Below are positions 34,983-37,115 of a stretch of DNA of 37,115 nt, piece by piece (position 1 is the first letter of the stretch; each line of letters starts with the position of its first letter). Made by a program: the position numbers and the translations under genes. A model generated the notes under the pieces. It was not told where the DNA came from and ran no database searches. It saw nothing but the letters and a program-made list of their open reading frames with translations. This DNA is from a virus. The stretch is from positions 1 to 37,115 of IMG/VR virus record IMGVR_UViG_3300037069_001222; one strand, 5' to 3'.

Positions 34983-37115
34983 ATGAAGAAGCTCGCCCTC
35001 CTGTTCTTGTTTTTCGCAGTTCCGGCCATTGCGCAAACGGCTGCACGTTTTGATGCCCCGCCGCTCTCGACTGTCCCAGCGGGAGATACGAGCGGGCTTC
35101 CGCCCATGTACGCCATCCCCAACGCCACCATTTCAGTCTGTTCTTACCCGGCGAGTGGGAATCCCTGCACCAACAAGATCACGACCTACACGGATTCGAC
35201 ACTGACCACGGCTTGCCCTTCTTCTTCACAGATTACGCAGGCCGGAAGTTCTATATGCACGGTAAAGACCGACTCTCAGGGTAATTTCGGATTTTGGTAC
35301 AACGCCACCGCGAATGCGCACCTGCAATATACCGTTCAGACCACCTGGGGCAACTTTGGGCCGTTCGACATTATGAATCCAGGGGCGCAAGTCTGCGGCC
35401 TGTCAGACTGCGCCATGAAGCTCCCTCGTGTGGACGCGCGCAATTCTGACTTTGCGGGCGGCGCCGACCCTACCGGAGCGAAGGACTCGACGGCGGCATT
35501 TCAGGCGGCGATTGACTTTGCGGTGGCCCAGGAATCATCGCATGTTGGTAATCCTGCCGTTTATTGCGCGCCGGGCACCTACAAGATCAACGGCACGCTG
35601 AAGCTGCCGGATTACATCAACTTCGTGGGCGATGGGCGGTCAACCTGCACTCTGACTGAGACCAATGCGACGGCCAACCTGATTACGGTGGGCGCAGCCG
35701 CCGTTTCAAATCCCACCTCTGGAAGCATTCGCAACCTCACGCTGCAAGGCTCTGGATCATCGACTACCGGAACGCTGCTCGAAGTAGACAACACGCCCGG
35801 ATACACGCTCGAAAACGTGCAGCTTGTCAATAACGGCGGTCGTGGGCTTCAGTTGAACGGCCACTCGGAAAGGCTTTCTTCTCACAATCTGCGCATTGAT
35901 TTTGTGCGCTGGCCTATCGTCATGCCCGCGGATGAAAACGAGAGCTATTTTGTCAACACGCAGATCACCTATCCCGGCGACGCTTATGGTTACTGCTACA
36001 GCATCAATTGCGTGAACGGAGTAGCACCGGGGCCAAACCAGGGATCAGGCGGGGCAGCTACACCTATCAGCCCGGACACCCACGCAGCTATCTATGTGGA
36101 TGATGCTGTGAACTTTCGCTTTTTGGGTGGATCAATCAAGCCGCTAGGCCACGCTGTTGGAATTCAGGACTTTAATAGCGAAGTTGGCACGGTAGACAGC
36201 TTCTATTTTGAAGGATTGTACGACCAGCCATGGGCAAGCGACAGCCCAGCCATTGCAGTAGGCGGCGCAGCGCCCATGACCACTCTTTCTGCGTCACTCA
36301 GCGGCACAGGCACGACCGTAGCAGTTGCCTCTACAGACTGGCAGCCCGAGTTTTATGAAGACACGTCACAGATGCCGACTAGCGGTGACGAAGATGGCGT
36401 TATCTATGTCCTGATGCCCGCTGATTACCTTGCGGGGAGCACTCAAGCATCGGCAGACGTTCCGGGAGTCCAGCGCGGGCAGTTTGAGAAGGTCACAATC
36501 GAGGGTTTCGCTGGCGACGGCAACCTGCACATCTATCAGAGAAACATCGGCGGCAGCACCGCGCCAGCAGGTACGGTGTGGACTATAGGTACGGTCGTAG
36601 AAGAGGTCCCCCAGCCTTTCGGAGGGTATGGCGCGGTCACGATTGCCAGCGACCACTTTCACTCACAGGAAACTGCAAGCTCTGGATACGCAAAGAACTG
36701 CAACCAGCTAAACACGCTTACCTGCGCGGAGATTGTTGCCGGGTACGAGCCGGACGGCTACTGGATTGACCCTTCGGGAGGCCCTAACTCCAACCTGACG
36801 GCAAAGCTCGTACTGAATAACGATGCGATGTTCAGTAGCTCTGATCAATACTTTGGCCAGATCGCCACGCATGACACCGCCTACATAACTATCGAAGGGT
36901 ATGCGGCTCTCACTGGCCCAGAAACCAGCGAAGTAGTAACCAGTCCGTTTAAGTACAACATTTCTCCTTCGCTTGGCGGTTCTTACATCACCGTGCCAAC
37001 TTACGGCACTGGAGTCGCCGCGAACGTCAACGTTGTGAATGCTTCGAATCACAGCGATTGGTCACCCGCAACTCGAATCTACTCCGGCGATGCCGCTATT
37101 TATGGTCAGGGCCCT
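34983..37115 (+). CDS. tailspike/pectate-lyase-fold protein with signal peptide, 3' end outside window
   Basis: 711 codons are open to the right edge with no stop; GGAG precedes the ATG. The first 17 residues (MKKLALLFLFFAVPAIA, then QTA) are a classical signal peptide with an AxA cleavage site, which is unusual for a tail protein. Residues about 159-177 (GADPTGAKDSTAAFQAAID) and CAPGTYKINGTLKLP are the entry motif of right-handed beta-helix (pectate lyase 3-type) tailspikes. Twelve Cys are present, many in the first 250 residues, suggesting disulphides. It probably binds or cuts a surface polysaccharide. It could also be a secreted enzyme rather than a virion part. Confidence 0.8.
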   Translation, partial: MKKLALLFLFFAVPAIAQTAARFDAPPLSTVPAGDTSGLPPMYAIPNATISVCSYPASGNPCTNKITTYTDSTLTTACPSSSQITQAGSSICTVKTDSQGNFGFWYNATANAHLQYTVQTTWGNFGPFDIMNPGAQVCGLSDCAMKLPRVDARNSDFAGGADPTGAKDSTAAFQAAIDFAVAQESSHVGNPAVYCAPGTYKINGTLKLPDYINFVGDGRSTCTLTETNATANLITVGAAAVSNPTSGSIRNLTLQGSGSSTTGTLLEVDNTPGYTLENVQLVNNGGRGLQLNGHSERLSSHNLRIDFVRWPIVMPADENESYFVNTQITYPGDAYGYCYSINCVNGVAPGPNQGSGGAATPISPDTHAAIYVDDAVNFRFLGGSIKPLGHAVGIQDFNSEVGTVDSFYFEGLYDQPWASDSPAIAVGGAAPMTTLSASLSGTGTTVAVASTDWQPEFYEDTSQMPTSGDEDGVIYVLMPADYLAGSTQASADVPGVQRGQFEKVTIEGFAGDGNLHIYQRNIGGSTAPAGTVWTIGTVVEEVPQPFGGYGAVTIASDHFHSQETASSGYAKNCNQLNTLTCAEIVAGYEPDGYWIDPSGGPNSNLTAKLVLNNDAMFSSSDQYFGQIATHDTAYITIEGYAALTGPETSEVVTSPFKYNISPSLGGSYITVPTYGTGVAANVNVVNASNHSDWSPATRIYSGDAAIYGQGP

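Overview
The window is part of a temperate, short-tailed (podovirus-like) double-stranded DNA phage. The evidence is an integrase beside a tRNA-derived attachment core, an Erf/exonuclease recombination set, a DnaB helicase, small and large terminase, portal, scaffold, capsid, adaptor and large tail-closure genes, three putative ejection proteins and a tailspike. There is no tape-measure or sheath gene. Phage genes lie on both sides of the attachment core, so I read it as attP of an unintegrated or circular genome rather than a prophage end. The host is not shown by the sequence. The style of the integrase and tailspike reminds me of Acidobacteriota phages, but this is a weak impression.

Left arm (1-9655, minus strand): a very compact early operon of about 25 genes, most joined by 4-base ATGA, GTGA or TTGA start/stop overlaps, which implies translational coupling. 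It holds an Erf annealing protein, a PD-(D/E)XK exonuclease-like protein, a cold-shock-like protein, a DUF1376-type replication protein, a DnaB helicase, two HNH proteins, a second PD-(D/E)XK protein, an ASCH-like protein, a pentapeptide-repeat protein and many small zinc-binding or membrane proteins. Several of these are under 60 codons.

Control region (9656-11869): attP core and integrase arm-like repeats, a Cro/CI-like regulator whose promoter predicts a leaderless mRNA, the integrase, an inverted repeat between the integrase and a divergent ribbon-helix-helix gene, and a strong rightward promoter followed by a hairpin-rich leader.

Rightward middle region (11870-15766): small genes with a probable lysis function (papain-like amidase, holin-like protein, short hydrophobic, cationic and proline-rich peptides). 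It also has a roughly 350-base highly structured intergenic RNA ending in a terminator, and a three-gene minus-strand cassette with a palindromic operator.

Late region (15767-37115, plus strand): terminase, head and tail genes in packaging-to-tail order. A tRNA-Trp gene and a terminator lie between scaffold and major capsid, and a second terminator follows the capsid gene. The right end holds ejection-type proteins, a small antisense two-helix membrane ORF, a terminator, and a truncated tailspike that unusually begins with a signal peptide.

The most novel items are the structured RNA at 13632-13979 with an H-type pseudoknot, the cysteine-rich secreted-type tailspike, the internal minus-strand cassette, and the tiny peptide genes.
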